Notes under the pieces: model-generated
What the model was told of the DNA's origin: nothing
Database searches by the model: none
Seen by the model: only the letters and a program-made list of their open reading frames with translations
Source of the DNA: JAFEDN01 sp963844565
GTDB taxonomy: Bacteria; Pseudomonadota; Gammaproteobacteria; Coxiellales; Coxiellaceae
Length of the DNA stretch: 64,000 nt
NCBI GenBank assembly: GCA_963844565.1
Contig: CAWJON010000001.1
Coordinates: 1-64,000, forward strand
Direction: 5' to 3'
Program-made: the position numbers and the translations under genes
Part shown: piece after piece, positions 62,187 to 64,000 of the stretch
Layout: each line of letters opens with the position of its first letter
Numbering within the stretch: the first letter of the stretch is position 1

Positions 62187-64000
62187 TTATTTTTTTTCAA
62201 CTGGATAAGGTGTTCCATTTTTTATTTCTAATTTTTTTCCTGAATGAGCAGGAATTCGATTTCCTGGAAAAATAATTCCGGCCAAATTTAAAGGATCTAC
62301 GGCGGAAATAATTACCACTTCATCGGCTTTTTCTTTTTTTCGAAATGCACGCAGCGAATCTACGACATAGGGCAACGCAAATTGTTCACCCCTAAAATTT
62401 GCCACAAAACGTCCTCCGCGCACCTCGCCACGGTCTTCTAAACGACGCAACACCATTAATAAATCTCGCCAAATTGGCGCTATCGCCTCGCGGGCGATTA
62501 AGTCACGAAACACAACCCCATATCGTCTCAACAATAAAAGTGCAATTTTTTCAAGTCGCAAGGAAGGGTCTTCTACATTATTTCGCACAATCAAAGACCA
62601 TCGGCCAGCGCTATAACGAGGCCGGCCAAATTGGCGCCGACCCTGTCCTTGGCGTCTTTTAGGGTTAATTAGCGCACGCAAATTATCAAAACTATCTGCC
62701 GTCACCAATCCTGCAGCCACCAGCTCCCATAAACCATTTTCTATTTCAGTCGGTAAACCGCCTATTCCACGGGTAATATCGGAAAAAAACGCAGCACCTT
62801 TTTTTTGCAAATAATCCAATATTTTTTTTGCAGTTGTGCTCAAATTAATTTTTTCTTCGCCTAATTTTTCCTTAACCAAATTTAGCCAATCATTATCCTC
62901 ACGAATAAAAAAAGTGATGGGAGCAATTTTGCTGGGAACAACACGTGCATCTTCTGTCGTAAGCGCAGGATGAGCAGAAATTCGGCCCCAACTGATTACG
63001 CCCGTTAAACATAAGTGATCTAACAACGCTGAATCAAAATCTTTTAACCGTTTTGAGAAAATTTGTTTTTCCCAAACACTGGCAGGAATTTCAAATCCTT
63101 GCAATTGTTTGATTACCTCGATTAATCCAGTTTCACCCTGTAATTGAGTACCCATTGTGATATGCTGCCAGCTCAATAACCATTGCATAAATTCTACGGT
63201 AGTGACTGGAGCAATTTCTTGACGTAAGGCGCCCAACGTCAACCGATGTATTCTGGCTAACAATCGTCGTTCACACCATTCGATTATTTCTGAATTTTGT
63301 CTTAAAAAATGGCCGCGTAAAATCATGCCGGTGGACTCTAATTTAAGTAGGGCCTGCGCTACTTCAGCTGGGTCTAAAGATAACCATTCACTCAATTCTG
63401 CCTGAGTTGTTGGGCCTAAATGTAACAACCACCCTCGAATCATATCCAGCAATACTGAAAAATGATCTAAATGTGTCGGCAAATCACTTAAAAAAAGACT
63501 ATCCTTTTGCGCTGGTGGATAGATGACAAAAAATTCTTGCAACTTTTCAGTCGCCACCCAAAATGATTTTTCTTTACAAACAATCTTATGTGCTCGTTTC
63601 GTTTCTTGCAGTTGGAGCAAAAAATGTTGCGGTAACTGGTGAAAGTCATCTATTTCTTTAGGAAATGCAATTAACGTTTGTAACGCATCGTGACACTCAT
63701 CTGCGTTACGGACGTCAGGCCAGGCTTGGCTTTTCACCGTCTGGATGGCGGTGGGATCCAAACGGCCAGCTTGTAAAACAGAATCAGGTAATATTCTTCG
63801 CATTTCTACCGCACGAGCTCTCCGCTCCTCCAGCGGGGCATCGTCTAAAAATGCATAAGGATTCGCATTAAGAATTTGGTGAGCGAAAGGTGACGGCGTG
63901 GGGGTATCGACGGACAAACAAGTAATCTGCCCGTTTAAAATATTCTGTAATAATTCAATTAAACCATCAATATCCAAGGCCTCAGTTAATACATCTTTCA
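62187..64000 (-). CDS. Lhr-family helicase, C-terminal part (runs off the window)
   Basis: The frame is open from 62187 to the window edge; the visible 600 or so residues are the C-terminal, non-motor part of a large Lhr-type ATP-dependent helicase (DEAD/H-associated region): DVLTEALDIDGLIELLQNIL, TPTPSPFAHQILNANPYAFLDDAPLEERRARAVEMRR, then winged-helix-like repeats. The motor domains with Walker motifs must lie beyond 64000. The TTG at 63977 is not a real start, because the protein continues upstream. Probably nucleic-acid repair or RNA metabolism. Confidence 0.8.
   Translation of the reverse strand, partial: KDVLTEALDIDGLIELLQNILNGQITCLSVDTPTPSPFAHQILNANPYAFLDDAPLEERRARAVEMRRILPDSVLQAGRLDPTAIQTVKSQAWPDVRNADECHDALQTLIAFPKEIDDFHQLPQHFLLQLQETKRAHKIVCKEKSFWVATEKLQEFFVIYPPAQKDSLFLSDLPTHLDHFSVLLDMIRGWLLHLGPTTQAELSEWLSLDPAEVAQALLKLESTGMILRGHFLRQNSEIIEWCERRLLARIHRLTLGALRQEIAPVTTVEFMQWLLSWQHITMGTQLQGETGLIEVIKQLQGFEIPASVWEKQIFSKRLKDFDSALLDHLCLTGVISWGRISAHPALTTEDARVVPSKIAPITFFIREDNDWLNLVKEKLGEEKINLSTTAKKILDYLQKKGAAFFSDITRGIGGLPTEIENGLWELVAAGLVTADSFDNLRALINPKRRQGQGRRQFGRPRYSAGRWSLIVRNNVEDPSLRLEKIALLLLRRYGVVFRDLIAREAIAPIWRDLLMVLRRLEDRGEVRGGRFVANFRGEQFALPYVVDSLRAFRKKEKADEVVIISAVDPLNLAGIIFPGNRIPAHSGKKLEIKNGTPYPVEKK

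Noticed and set aside
1..64000. CRISPR arrays, prophage or insertion-sequence transposase genes
   Set aside because: No regularly spaced direct repeats, cas genes, phage structural genes or transposase motifs (DDE, HUH) were seen; the repeats found are dispersed and non-coding.

Overview
The window looks like chromosomal DNA of an AT-rich gammaproteobacterium, most likely an intracellular member of Legionellales (Coxiella/Aquicella/Legionella-like). The grounds are a bacterial mevalonate operon, a sensor-kinase/regulator pair that resembles LqsS/LqsR, hopanoid genes, the pyrG-kdsA-eno-ftsB order, and several proteins that look like host-directed effectors. The taxonomic placement is inference; no rRNA gene is present.

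Layout. 0.1-4.0 kb: alpha-glucan/trehalose enzymes (debranching enzyme, TreZ). 4.0-6.9 kb: a small secreted protein, a divergent peptide deformylase, then a decayed second copy of the treZ 5' end plus secreted-protein gene. 7.0-10.2 kb: two tandem paralogues whose sequence suggests a PARP-like ADP-ribosyltransferase fold. 10.2-15.4 kb: a tightly coupled mevalonate operon with an HMG-CoA synthase::mevalonate kinase fusion. 15.6-18.6 kb: an ABC-2 exporter and epmB. 18.7-19.9 kb: an M91-type zinc protease candidate ending in a CaaX box. 20.0-22.9 kb: a frameshifted small gene, a membrane histidine kinase and an LqsR-like regulator. 23.1-29.9 kb: idi, hpnH, glycosyltransferase, a membrane protein and hpnO. 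30.0-30.6 kb: hicAB. 30.8-36.3 kb: LysE exporter and the squalene synthase-shc-hpnG-MFS operon. 36.7-43.2 kb: lactonase-like hydrolase, ftsB, eno, kdsA, a pyrG reading frame broken four times, and an M20 peptidase. 43.2-46.4 kb: a lipid A decoration cluster. 46.5-50.0 kb: sixA, a repressor-like regulator and LuxR/NarL-type regulators. 51.0-61.3 kb: clpB, cls, DUF3579, pssA, an MscK-like channel, a third NarL regulator, ohr and an unknown gene. 61.4-64.0 kb: a broken DUF1016 nuclease gene and the C-terminal part of an Lhr-family helicase that runs off the window.

How the genes work together. The mevalonate operon and Idi make IPP/DMAPP, squalene synthase and squalene-hopene cyclase make hopene, and HpnH, HpnG and HpnO extend it to amino-hopanoids, so this window encodes nearly the whole acetoacetyl-CoA-to-hopanoid route; farnesyl diphosphate synthase is not here.

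Non-coding structure. At least two interspersed repeat families occur. One is an element of about 230-330 bp with long imperfect inverted arms (copies or fragments at 1, 5941, 27969, 28137, 36395, 53637 and 54095). The other is a double-hairpin repeat (4069, 26140, 61895). They account for most of the larger gene-free stretches and sit at sites of duplication or gene decay.
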